From Theobroma cacao (Eukaryota; Streptophyta; Magnoliopsida; Malvales; Malvaceae), in NCBI RefSeq assembly GCF_000208745.1, contig NC_030854.1, positions 35,628,120 through 35,692,119 on the forward strand: DNA of 64,000 nt, read 5' to 3'. The position numbers and the translations under genes were made by a program. Numbering within the stretch: the stretch's first letter is position 1; each line of letters opens with the position of its first letter. Shown in pieces: positions 13,216 to 24,968 of this stretch. The notes below the pieces were generated by a model. That model made no database searches and was not told the origin of the DNA. It was given only the letters and a program-made list of their open reading frames with translations.

Positions 13216-13228
13216 GGCTTTGATACCA
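13216..13228 (-). other. Primer-binding site (initiator-Met tRNA)
   Basis: Minus-strand TGGTATCAAAGCC lies one base inside the LTR end. It is complementary to the 3' end of plant initiator methionine tRNA, with one mismatch from the usual TGGTATCAGAGC. Confidence 0.85.
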
Positions 13229-13229
13229 C

Positions 13230-14992
13230 TATTGGGATTCAGCCCCATACTCAAATAGAAAATTGCTTAAAAATTAAAAGCATAACGCAGCGAAAATAAA
13301 AACATATACTTAATATAAAGAAATAGCCAAATGCCTTAGGATTAATTGTTTGTGTCTTTCATGCAATATTTTAAGATTAATTATGAACACTCATAATTTC
13401 AAGTATCATATACCTAAGAGTCAATTAATTCTAAGATTGCTTGTGATGAAGCAAGAAACCAAAAGCGCTAAATGGGCTTGTCGCAAAAGACAGTTTGAAA
13501 CCCTTTAGTCGAAATCTTTGTTTATTCACTTTTGAGATTTGTCAAATTTTCAATTACTCAAGTATTTAGCCTTTAACAATAATCTACATAATGATAAAAT
13601 AAGACCTTCTCAAGGTAGATTTTTTTTTTTTACTTGTGCTAGTAAGTTATATTTTTAACAAAAGACCAAAACAAAGCCTAGTTGAACACTAAATTTTTGT
13701 CAGACCAAGAAAACTATTTTTTTTTCTTCCTCTTATGTTTCAGCTAAGAAATGTGGCTTTAGACTTAGTATTTTTATTGGCTAATATAACATATTTATAT
13801 AGTCAAACTTAGTTGTAATTTTATACACAGCATTTATATTTTTATTCAATTAAGTCCCTATGAACTTAATTAATTTTTCACTTTTTTTGGTTTATTTTAA
13901 TTAAGTTCAACTTAATTGATTATTCTTATTTAATCTCAATCATATCACTTAATCTATGTCACCTATTTGGCTTCTAACATATTGGTAATAAATATAAATC
14001 ATAATCATATATCAATTCAATAATTGATTTATATTTATAAATTATGAGCGGTATCTAACAACTCATCATGACCACCCAAATGTTAAAAAGTCAATTAAAA
14101 AATTTGATAAAATCCTTCAGTGATAAATCTCTTAATGCAACATGGTCTTTTCATCATATATCCCAAATATGTCATTAAGGATGGTTTAGTGTCTACTTAT
14201 GACATTCCGTATTAGTTCTTATAATTTATGATTAACCTTATGAATTTAGGAAACCAACTTTCCTCAAACTTATATGCTTTGACCAAATAGTTTTATATAA
14301 GTTAATCTTAAATTAAGAACAAATGAGATATATCCCTTTTTATCATTTAAGGTGATGAATCCTCTAGTTGACCACTCATTCAATTTCGCATACTTCTTGC
14401 CATATTCAAAAGCACACTGGTTAGACATCCGGTCTCTTTCAAACCCATAAAGGTAAAATTAAAGTATGTCACTTCTCATACAAGATGACTTGGTGTCTCA
14501 AGCTTGATAACTAGTTGCACAACTATCACATGAGAACATATGTCATTGACACTTGAGTGAAATACCAAATGGAATCCTCACAGCGGGTCATGTTCAGTAA
14601 ACTTATTCTTTAAGAAGCACCCACATGTTATCATCAAATATTCCATATATTTTAATTTATGAGATCGATTGCTCACTTCTCAAGTAAGGAGGCTTAATAG
14701 CTACCAATCTTTGGGCATTATCAATATTTTGTCTTGATGACACAATGACTAGGAACATGGCTTTAATGCATAAAGATCTCATAATTGTATCAACGTTAAT
14801 TGTATCTCATAATTCTTTACAAGACCTTTTATATTCCATGAGCTTTATCCAATTAATACTTAAATAATTCATTATCTTTTGTACTAACATGAATGAAAAC
14901 CTCTATCATATATTATTATGTAATTAAATATGCATTAAATGATAATATATATTCCTTGACCAATTCAATTGGCTCAAGGATATATACCAACA
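13230..14992 (-). repeat. 5' LTR of the copia element (about 1.76 kb)
   Basis: It is bounded by TGTTGG at 14992 and the decayed terminal CCAATA at 13230. The length is typical of Angela-type LTRs, not of small copia families. The internal sequence contains CATGTTCCTAGTCATTG, which resembles Angela LTRs as I remember them. No partner LTR is present in the window, so the insertion cannot be dated from LTR divergence. Confidence 0.75.
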
Positions 14993-16226
14993 GTTTATAT
15001 TTGTGTTTTTGTGTTGTAGCGACTGCCTCTTAGTTGCTATGGAGGAATGAGCCTTTGTTTTATGCACAACGTGATATATACTTACCTGCTGTAGGGTATG
15101 ACCACTCTAGATCATTCAAGACTATACTCAGATATTTAGTTTGTGTAGCTTACAGCTCATTGAGTGATAGATTGGAGGTTGGAAACTTTGGGTTACTCAT
15201 TAATATTGTGTGGTTGTGTTTTTGTTTTTATTTTAAAGATATTTGTAAAAGGCTAAGGTATTTTGGTATGTTTTAGCATAATAACCTCAAGCTAAACTCT
15301 ATAATGGGGATTCCCCTTGTATGCTATCTAAGCAAATTTTCAAAAAAAAAAAAAATTGATGCAAAGTGGGGAATCCCTCTTGGACTTTTTTTTTTTCTTT
15401 CAAGCATTTTTATTAGATGTGATTACCAGTAAAATGTCAAATTCCACATTGAAGAATAGGATTACTTCCATTTGAGTTTCATGTCTTAAGTGAAAAATTT
15501 CAATTTCAAAATTTAAAGATTTTCAGCTCATGAGTGGTTAATTTATTAGTTGAGGAAACATGTGATATTTAAATGGTGAATTGCTCTATCAAATTTTTTC
15601 TTCCAACCAGTGGGCCACATTTTTGCAAATTTTTTCTAAGAGAATCTATAGATATTTATTAACGAGGAGTTCATTGAAACAACTAGATTTAAATTACTCT
15701 GCCATAACTGATGCTATGATATGCATAACAAATTTCTCCAAATTTGTGAATTCATATTGGAGTGATTGTTATTAATCTTTAGTCTTTTTTCACTTTTTCA
15801 TGTGCGTTATGGATTTTATACTACTTAATACAATACAACCATACACCCAAGAATTCTGAATGCTGTTAAAAAGGCAAAAGAATTTTATGGAGACCTTGAC
15901 ATCATGGTGACAAGCCATTCAATGGGAAGGGCTGTAACTTTTTTTTTTTTTTTGCACTTGATCTAACACTGATCTCGAGCCTTTCTTAATAAAGCTAGAA
16001 ATATTTTATTATTGTTGTTCTTTTCATCATATGGCAAACGTGAAACCTTTTTGATTGCTACATGAGTTTGAATTATTTACCATGATTTTTCCAAATGTTT
16101 TGAATTGATTTTCCTTGGTTAAATTCCAATGCAAAAGTTGTAATGTGAAAATAAATCTTTTATTTATAAGTTAATCATGAAGTCAAGAATGTTCAAGCTA
16201 TGACATTTGGAGTCTGGGATATGTTT
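14993..16226 (+). pseudogene. Decayed class-3 lipase fragment, copy A
   Basis: Fragments of a class-3 (alpha/beta-hydrolase) lipase are readable in order: KQLDLNYSAITDAM (15674-15718), then ILNAVKKAKEFYGDLDIMV followed by SHSMGRAV (about 15802-15936), and NVQAMTFG (about 16188-16211). The family signature G-H-S-x-G-G is degraded to S-H-S-M-G-R, and an in-frame TAA lies upstream of it. Later exons carrying the catalytic Asp and His are not recognisable. About 0.75 kb of this segment is repeated at 21530-22290. Copy A begins directly at the LTR edge of the retroelement. It is clearly non-functional. Confidence 0.75.
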
Positions 16227-18498
16227 GGTAGTTTTTCGAGTCTCTTTCTTGCAGGATGTTGTTTTATGATTTTCCAAAAATTAGCATAGCATTTAAGGTT
16301 TCTTCAAGTCTCTTCTTTATTGTTTGATCTGCGCAGGTCTCATTTCCTTTCTTTTGGTGCATTTTTCTTGGTTTTTTTTTTTGTGTTTAATTTGTGTAGG
16401 TAATATTTTTTATAGGAAATAAGCTAATTGTTCTATTTTGATGCAATATGTTATTTTTCTATCGTTTTATTTGGGATTTTACATTTACATTCTTTATTTT
16501 GTTGACTTTTTAGCAAAGAAGTCTCCACACACATCACAAATCAAATAATTTATATAGTTCCCTTTATAGTAATTTTTTTACCATTATCTTTCTCTTCACA
16601 CATGACCAATTTCGAATTTGATATGGAATTGAATTGATTTTATATTACTATTTCTTTTTTTATTACAATGCACAGAAACAACAACGATAAAAAAAAAAAT
16701 ACTAGCATCCGATGATGTAGACCAACTATCAATAGTATTAGAACCAATTCAACATGAAGTCTATCCAGACTGCTTCTTTATGATAGCATTGTGAAGGATA
16801 TCAAATAAATTCATTTTGAATAAATTTATGGTGCCATCACAATATCTTTTGACTTTTGGGAATTTATCATTACAAATTACAATGTAGTTTCATGTTTGTA
16901 AATGATACTTTGATTTATCTTTATTTTTAGACAATTATCTTTATTAATGTAAATGATACTTTGATTCATCTTTTTCTTTCAAGCATTTTTATTTGATTCA
17001 TCTTTAGTTTTTAGACAATTATCTTTATTAATCAAATACACAATATTTAATTCCCAATTACAAGATGTTTGATTGTGATGAGCTGCGAAATCAAGAATAC
17101 TACATTCTGAGGTTTGCTAGTGCTTCAAGATCAACAACACCTCCAACAAGAATTGAACAACCTCTGCCATCACCAATCAACAGCCAAGTAGCTAGAGACT
17201 TTTTCTAGAGTGCAAGCCCTAGAAACAAGCCACCACCAGCAAAGGAGAAGAATCACTCACCAAGAAACACAAAACCAAGTACAAATGATACAACATTCCA
17301 TTTCTAATCCATTTTTCACATTGAAACTATTAATCTACTCCATTTTTTTTAACGAATCAGTTCTGTATATGGTTAACAGCTTAAGGAATTCTACATTTGA
17401 GTTTGCAACTACTCACTTAACTCATTTTCTCATGGGAATTGCGTGACTGAGTTTCTACTGAACTAGCTATTTGAATGTCTAAATAGTTTAAAAACCTTTT
17501 GCTCTACACTTTTGAGCTCAAAAAGAAAAAAAAAAATGCTCTAAGGTTGATTAAAAAACATCTCTTCTGCATTTGTCTTTATCGCCTCAGCTCCCATTAA
17601 TCATGTTATTATTTCAATTTGTTATAACTCAAGCCTTTATTTACTAAATTTGTTTCTCACGTAATGATATCTTACTATCACTGTGGCAAATTTTATCAAT
17701 CGTACTTTTGATAATGATCATAATTTCTCACATGTAAAGTACAATCATATATGTTTCCCCTTATAACTATTTTCTAATCAATTAAAACACAAGCCATTTT
17801 AAGACCTCAAATAACCACATGCACATGGCTATCTAATATATGAATTTTCTTTATTTTTGCATTGCAGTTTGCTTTCTCTTTTAGTATTTTTTACCTAATC
17901 TTATTATCTATCTCAACTTCAATCCTTTGATTATAAACTCTTTACTAAGCCTAGGTTTTTATTTCCTTTTTCCTCATGTAGAGGATCTTCTAGAACAACC
18001 CAGTGATGAAAGAACGGCTTCACTGAAGACTTTTTGCCCACTTGCTGGTACCAACGAATTGTGGAATTTCAATAACAATTTTCCTCCGCACTACCTTGTA
18101 TTTTTTGTCTACAGACAATATGATCAATTGAACATTGTAATCTTAATTTTTGTATAGGACCACAACCTATGCCATCGAAAAGATCTGCAAAAACAAGCAT
18201 CATATCAAAATGCACCAACAGATCACTTCTGCAACTCTACCACAAAATGATACTAATTTTGTTCATAAGCATTAATGAATGTATGGGATTATAAACAACT
18301 ATGAAACGGTCTTCCCCTTTGTAGTCAAAACTATAACAACTTTTGTGCATAGATACTTCTATAAACACTTCTTTCGGTACCAACAACTCTAAGTCATTAT
18401 GCAGTCTTTTATTTGACCCGAACGTAACACACGGGGACAGTTCTAGTGTATAAACTAAAGGAGTAACATATATGGTCAAATATCTTCAACCAAACTGA
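16227..18498. other. Non-coding region between lipase fragment and response regulator
   Basis: AT-rich, with no recognised gene. A weak candidate terminal exon on the plus strand follows TTTTTCCTCATGTAG at about 17980 and reads EDLLEQPSDERTASLKTFC up to a stop at 18157. I do not recognise it and saw no upstream exons. The 3' UTR of the response regulator should lie just below 18499. Confidence 0.45.
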
Positions 18499-19120
18499 TC
18501 AATTCTTCTTGTTAAGCTCTTGGAGAATAAAACTGATCTTATCAGCCGTCAATGGTTTCTCAAAGCAAAAGTCCAAACCTGCCTCCATGAATGCTTGCGT
18601 CTCATACTGCGAGTCACGAGAAGTCACCCCCACGATCAAGCTATTCACCCCCATAGCTCTCAACTCTTTGGTTGCCTGTAACATGTAAAACATATACAAA
18701 TTAACACATCCATAAATAAGTTTTAAGTTCAAATCTTCATTCCTCTTATTATAATTTTTCGACATATTTAAGTCTTTCATCTCTTTTAATTTGATTGACC
18801 AATTTTACAATTAGAAGAGTTTATTACATGTTTTTACAATTAGTATATACCTCAACACCATCCATGATAGGCATTTCCTTGTCCATTAGAATGAGATTGA
18901 AAGTAGCTCCAAAATGGCAAAGATCAACAGCCGTTTTTCCATTTTCAACCACCTGAGCACTTAGTCCAAACTTTTTAAGATGCATATCATGGAGTTTCCT
19001 AATGACAGGATCATCATCAACAACTAGCACAGTGAAATCGTTGCAATTACTAACCATGTCTTCAGCTCCATCAACCATTTTTCTGCTCAGTGAACTTGAT
19101 GCACCTTTCCCAAGTACCAT
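18499..19120 (-). CDS. Type-C two-component response regulator (ARR22/ARR24-like)
   Basis: Two exons, 18851..19120 and 18499..18675, join in phase 0 to 148 aa. The protein is a single receiver domain (about residues 29-146) with no DNA-binding or other output domain. Receiver landmarks are all present: acidic pair D35-D36 in VLVVDDDPVI, phospho-acceptor D80 in LILMDKEMP, T108 and K130 in CFEKPLT. In Arabidopsis the type-C regulators ARR22/ARR24 accept phosphate from histidine phosphotransfer proteins and can drain it from cytokinin signalling. The start used is the ATG giving MVLGKG. Upstream the frame stays open to about 19170 without another ATG, and TTGCTAACAG near 19163 could be the acceptor of a 5' UTR intron. 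The gene lies between two decayed lipase copies. Confidence 0.88.
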
Positions 19121-19298
19121 TGTGTTACAACCTTGAGCTTCTTCAAACACATTGAAACTGTTAGCAACAAGTCATGACAACTTTACACAACTACAAAGTA
19201 TCAGGTCAAAAAATGATATACATAGCGTTGATTACCTTACTAGCTACTTGATAAATGAATTCTTCAATTGCTAATGCATGTGTCTTTAAGTAGCTAGA

Positions 19299-19306
19299 TT
19301 TATATA
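19299..19306 (-). promoter_or_regulatory. TATA box of the response regulator
   Basis: Minus-strand TATATAAA lies about 180 bases upstream of the chosen start. This is compatible with a 5' UTR of some 150 bases. Confidence 0.5.
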
Positions 19307-21529
19307 GGCAATGGAAAGTGATACTTTTTGTCTTGTGTTCAAGACACATGATATACATGAAGGGTTAGAGGGGTTGCAGCCAGATATGCAGTTTGTCACT
19401 TAGCCTTAAACCAGTGGTATTTTCTTTTTAAAAAGTTGAAAGGGAAAAAGATTGTAAGCACTTAAGATGTAATCTAGTAGCTCGGATTCTTCTTCCCTTT
19501 CAAAATATATTTTGAGATGTGAAAAATCCAAAAATCTTATTTTTCTTTTTAGTATTCTGACACAATTTTCTTCTTTATAAGATCTATGCAATTAAGAATG
19601 AAAGATATTTTTACATAAATACGATTTTATTACAAATTGGGTCATTTCTCTTAAGAGTTTCCTTTACGAATACCATGGGTATTTGTTTGCACTCGCCCAC
19701 CATTTTAAAAATCAAGGATCAGGGATCGAACACATGCTTGTGCCTGTGTTTATTTTTTGACCTGATCCCCTCACTCATATATATATGTGTATGAATACAT
19801 GCATATACAATATATGAAATTGAATTATAAAAAAAAAAACACTTAATAGTTAACAAAAATGATAAATTTCAAGATTTGAAAATTGGACATATCTATAATT
19901 ATACAAAAATGGAAGCCTCAAAGGTCTCCCACGCTTAGGTCATGACTTTTTGGTTTTTTCCTTGTGCCATTCTTCTAGATTTTTCTCTTCCCTTTGGGTT
20001 CCTCTTCCCTCTCTCCTTTTACTTTCTCTATTGTTTAGCTTCTAGATTTTTCCATTCTCCCTAAATTTCTCCATGTTTCTCTTTTTTACTTTCTCCATTT
20101 TTTCATCTTACTGTCTTCTTTTTTCATTGCTCTTTTCGGTTTTTATTTATTTTTAACTTTGTTTGCTTTCCGGCTTTTTTCTTCGTTTTGTTTAGTCTTT
20201 TGATTTGTTTACCCATTGTTCTTTTTGGTTTCTTTACTTGTTTTTATTTTGATTTGCAATTTTGTATTTTTCCTCTTTTCTACATTTCGGTTTCATTACT
20301 GTATGAATCTTTCTATCTTTGTATTCTTCCTTTCTTTCTTCTTTCTTGCCTTTAAGTTCTTAACTTTTGTGATTCATTTTGTGACTTTCAGATTTCGACC
20401 ACTAACTCAGAGGCTTTCTTATATACTTGCCAGAAGAAATCAGGTTGTCCATGGGGAAACATCAATGACTTGGTTTGTTTGTTGAGGGTAACTTTCAAAG
20501 GATTTATCAGATCAAAAAATCTTTTTTGCAGTCTACCATGCAAGTTTAGTTCTGTCTCCCCTGCTCTGTTAGACTTTTTTTTAACCCTTTCTTTTATTAC
20601 TTTTATTTTTCCCAAATTTTGGTGGGATTTTGACGCATTCCTTAACCTATTTCTTAAGTATACTTTCTCTTTGGGGTTGTCTATATACTTTATATTTTTT
20701 GTTTCAATAAGTTGTTGAAATTTATTTTCTGTCATTGCTTGACATGGATGTGAAATACTAAGTCTCTGCTTCCCATGGATTTTTCTTTGATCAGTTTCTG
20801 GAATTTGAATTTTTGTAATCTGTTGTAAGGCTCTCATGTGATGAAAACACATATGCTCCTATGTGTGTCTGTTTTTGCTGGCAATAAAAAATTCTAATTG
20901 GCATAATTCTGGAGTGCTTAAAATTTCCCTATGATGATATTATTATTTTTTCCTAGGACATTGTTAATTGGGATAATTAGGGATTTCATATGAAAATTTT
21001 GTATATTCATGTTATTTGAGTTTTTCTTTTTTTACTAATTAGTGATTTTGAATGTAAAAGTTTTGTTTGATTGGTTTAGAATTAAAATGATAAACCCATT
21101 TTGGTTCTTAATGGAGAAGAATGAGAAAAAATTACTAATTTCAATAAAATGTATATTTATATAAGTGTGTTATTTATTATGTTAATATTATTTAATAGTA
21201 GTTGAATAGTTTGATTGTTTAAAGAACTTTTATTTTTTCATAAATTGATTTCAAAGAAACGTAAATATATGTATAAATAATATTTTTATTTTTTTATAAA
21301 AAATATTAAATTATTCGACAATCAAATGGTTTCGGTATTTGTAAAAAATAATTTTTCTTGATTTCATTATTTATTATTCACATACCATTTTCCAATGTTA
21401 AATATAACTAATGCAAAATGGTGCAAATCAATTGACCAAAGATAAGGTTTTGAAGGAGATTGAACTAATACATATCCTACCATAAGCTTAGAGATTTTAT
21501 TTAAGGTTTTGTTCTATCGCGAGGCTATT
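19307..21529. other. Intergenic, pyrimidine-rich then AT-rich
   Basis: 19930-20480 is a long T/C-rich stretch whose open frames are Phe/Leu/Ser strings. The longest open frame on the other strand (20388-20852) has low-complexity composition and no family features. Nothing here is supported as a gene. Confidence 0.5.
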
Positions 21530-22290
21530 TGTAATTGTGTTTTTGTGTTGTGGTGGTAGTCTCATCTCTTAGTTGCTGTGGAGAATGAGCCTTCGTTTTG
21601 TAAGAGGCTAAGGTATTTTACTATGTTTTAGCATAACAACATCAAGCTAAACTCTGCAATGGGGATTCCCCTTGCATGCTATTGAAGTAATTTTTTTTTA
21701 AAAAAAAAAAACCAAGCTAAGGCAACATGAGGAATCTCTCTTGAATTTTTTTTTCAAGCCTTTTTATTAGATGTGATTATCAGTAAAATGTCAAATTCCA
21801 TATTAAAGATTAAGATTACTTCCATTTGAGTTTCATGTCTTTGGTATAAACTTTCAATTTCATGATTTACAGATTTTCAGCTTAGTTGAGAAAACAAGTG
21901 ATATTAAATGGTGTATTACTCATTTACTTTTATCAAATTATTTCTTGCAACCAGTGAGCCATATCTGCGCGTATATTTATTAATTGGAGTTCATTGAAAC
22001 AGGTAGATTTAAAGTACTCTGGCATAATTAATGCTATGATATGCATAACAAATTCCTCTCAATTTGTGAATTTATATTGGAGTGATTTTTACTATTTTTA
22101 ATCTTTTTTTCACTATTTTAGGTGTACCATGGATTTTATACTACTTGCCACAATACAATTATATGCCCAAGAATTCTGAATGCTATTAAAAAAGCAAAAG
22201 AATTTTAGGGAGACCTTATCATCGCAGGCCATTCAATTGGAGGTGCTATGGTTTCTTTTTGTGCACTTGATCTAACAGTGATATATTTTT
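21530..22290 (+). pseudogene. Decayed class-3 lipase fragment, copy B
   Basis: This repeats copy A at 14993-15960 with scattered substitutions and small indels. Readable pieces are KQVDLKYSGIINAM (21994-22035) and, from 22122, VYHGFYTT through ILNAIKKAKEF to CALDLT (22277). The nucleophile elbow GHSIGG is kept, unlike in copy A, but an in-frame TAG sits just before it. Both copies lose recognisable lipase sequence soon after DLT. This fits duplication of an already incomplete gene, or loss after duplication. Confidence 0.75.
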
Positions 22291-23002
22291 GTAAGAAAAT
22301 GCTCTGTACAGTTGAAACATTCACCAACAACTCTATATGATGATGTATTTAACATTCCAGATCTATTCTACCAACTTCTCAACAATCAAATAAAGACAAA
22401 TATGGACTGCCCCGAGTGCAGTGCCTGGGCAACGCTCTAGTGAAAAGATAAAATTAACATTGGATGGAATGATTAAACATTCAAGGGTCCTACATAGATG
22501 GATGACAGCTACATCTGTATTTGTTAATTAAAATCAATTTTCATAAATGGGTTGGGCCTTAGCAAGCTCGAGTTAGGCCCATTTGATATTGGGCCTGAAG
22601 AGGTGTCCTTAGGCTTGATCATTATGGCCCACGCTGGATCAAACTTGCCTGCTTAAGTCCAATCACCATGTTAGTAACTGATATTTCCTTGGTAAACTCT
22701 TGAATCAAGAACTTGGAATTCAGTCTGGCTTTTACCAGTCTTGTTCCTGTTGGATGAATGAGGATTAAAGGGGAAGAAGCTGTTTTCCCATCAAACCAAG
22801 CAAAAAGTAGATAAAGACTAAAGGCATTAATTGCCTAATTACTCATCATTTCATTAAAAATGGAAGCCCAACATTACAATCCAATATTGAACTCCATTAC
22901 AAATATTCAAGACAAAGCAAACAAGCTGGATATAACATTTATGACAGTGAAGGAACAGATTATTGCAGACAGAACAGCCAAAAGGGTGAAAAAAGGTAGA
23001 TG
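22291..23002. other. Intergenic, 3' side of GDSL gene 1
   Basis: No gene seen. 22560-22640 contains several GGGCC/GGCCC motifs. The part next to 23003 is the expected 3' UTR of the GDSL gene. Confidence 0.5.
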
Positions 23003-24896
23003 TCAGATCCTGGAATCCAAGGCCATTATGGTGGTGAGATTCATGGGGTTCATGTACTCAGTAGAGCCGGTCATTATCTGTTGCACAATCAATCTGTTAG
23101 CCTTCTCTGATGGATGGAATGGATCCCAGAATGCATAGAGAGCTCTATTTGGACATAAATTTGACAGTCGAGTGCACAGACCGAGTCCATTGTAAGGTCC
23201 TTGCCCACAACAGGCTATCTGTGATGTTGTAAATCCTGTTCCAACCATGACAAAGGTTCAAGTTAGAAAAGACAAGTTCTAATCACATGTTCGAAACAGG
23301 ATTTTGTTAATAATTAAGTAGCGTCGAAATTGGGAAGCTAGGGAAGTACCAAAGGCTCGAGGGTCACTGACAAAATCATTGTGCATTTTTTGAGTATTTG
23401 CACTAACGAATACATCTCTGCCAATATTCTTGTTGAGTCCATTTAACATCTGAGCCAGTTGTGGGTTGTACAAAGATGCAGCTCGTTGTAGTTCTTCTGA
23501 GCATCCCCCATTGGTGCCCCTCATAGCCAGTTCTGCTGGAACACAACCCATTGGCCCAGTGCCTGTCACTAGAACCCTGCGTGCTCCTAGCTTGTATAGC
23601 CTCTGCAGTAACAATGATGAAGAAAATGGGGTTGATAAACTCATTGGTACTTGTTTGTATCTTGAGTTCTTGCATCTTCTTGCAAAATAACTAATATAGC
23701 TTAAGTCCAAACTGTGTTTTGATAGAGAACTATTAAACCGAGTAAAGAACCAAAACGGGCTAATAACAAATTTGAAGCAGAAACTGAGTGCTGTTTGCTT
23801 GCTTGAAAAAGCCAAGCATGAAACATGTGCTTGGTTGCATGCTAGATTTTGTTCCTCCTTCACATGTTTACGAACTAATGTCCACTAACTTTCCAGTGTT
23901 GCCAACTTTCTTGTGACTGCCAGTGCATCGCATACATGCAGTCATGCAGATCAAGGGAAGAAAAATTGTCAAAGAAAATAATTAAAGGAAATTACCATCA
24001 AGAGTCTTCGATATTCGGAAATGAGAAACTTGACATAATCTGGCAATTTATATTGGCGAGATCTTGCAGAGTAGGGCACCAAGTAGTAGTTATTCACAAA
24101 ATCATTGCCACCAACAGTGATGAGGACAAGTGCTTGGCTTACAAGTTGATGAGCTTGCCTTGATCCAACGAGAGCAGTCAGTCTTCGCTTGTATTCCTGA
24201 AAGTACTTCAGCTGTCCAGACATTCTTATTATATTTACCTGTAATTGCAACATTGGCTTATATCAGCTTTTCTTGTTCAAAGATGATATCTATTCAAACA
24301 AGCATTAGCAACTAGTTTACAAGTTGGCATGGCAAGGATGGCATAAAATTCTTTTTCTTTTAATACAAACTTCTATCCAGGAGAGAAGATCAGCTGCTAA
24401 CTTACAAATTGGACTCCAGTGTCATTAAGGATTCCCACCCCAGCTGAAGCAAAGTTGGCACCAACAAGCATCTTTTGCCCATTAAACTCCGGGCTCAAGT
24501 ATGGCAATGGGGATTCTGATAAGCCAATTTGCTCACCTGGAAAGCATTGAATTGACATTAACTATATTTATGCTGTCTGTAGACAAGATAACAACATTAA
24601 AAAGAATAAGGAACAAAAACATGACAGTAACTATTATTAGAAACTTAACCAATCAAGTCTGGGATGTTAAGGCCATTAGAGAAACGCCCGGTGGGTCTTC
24701 GACTTGGGTAATCAATTCCATAAGGGGGTGCATCTGCACGGGCAGTTGTTGCAAGGTAGTTGTTGTTGCCACTATCGACAAGTGAATCACCAAAAACAAA
24801 GAATGCTCGAGCCTCAGCTAAGGGAGCAATACTCCCCAAGGCCAATAGGAAAACCAAAACCATCGACAAACCAAAAAATGTTGATGAAGAAGCCAT
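23003..24896 (-). CDS. GDSL esterase/lipase, LTL1/CUS2-like, array copy 1
   Basis: Five exons, 24650..24896, 24406..24536, 23996..24238, 23350..23602, 23003..23235, give 368 aa, the usual length for the family. A signal peptide (about residues 1-28, ending PLAEA) implies secretion. Block I is [13 protein letters not shown] with nucleophile Ser38. The oxyanion-hole motif GGNDF is present, and the catalytic Asp and His sit in WDPFHP at about 329 and 332. Family knowledge: Arabidopsis LTL1 and CUS2 (At5g33370) are extracellular GDSL hydrolases or acyltransferases tied to lithium tolerance and cutin formation. The substrate of this copy is unknown. The start is aligned with the sibling genes. An ATG two codons upstream (24902) is possible. 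No lesion is visible. Confidence 0.9.
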
Positions 24897-24962
24897 TAGC
24901 ATTATCACAAGAGACCAAAGGCGACTTCTTCTTCTGAGGGTATAGGAAAATAATGGGGTTGC

Positions 24963-24968
24963 TTTATA
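24963..24968 (-). promoter_or_regulatory. TATA box of GDSL copy 1
   Basis: Minus-strand TATAAA, about 67 bases upstream of the ATG. It sits at the same relative place as TATA-like motifs of the other array members. Confidence 0.55.

Larger units (their letters stand above)
10340..14992 (-). mobile_element. Truncated Ty1/copia retrotransposon, Angela-like
   Basis: Reading on the minus strand, one LTR (14992 down to 13230) begins TGTTGG and ends CCAATA, a one-base decay of the expected CCAACA. It is followed at once by a primer-binding site complementary to initiator-Met tRNA, then about 2 kb of leader and a decayed gag. The sequence stops after the gag zinc knuckle near 10340. Protease, integrase, reverse transcriptase and the second LTR are missing. 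The long LTR, long leader and the gag start MANNLSLKNIF fit the Angela/BARE group. The left border is approximate. Confidence 0.8.

Noticed and set aside
20388..20852. 154-codon minus-strand open frame
   Set aside because: Lys/Asn/Leu-rich with no family motif. It is the complement of a pyrimidine-rich tract, and length alone is weak evidence there.
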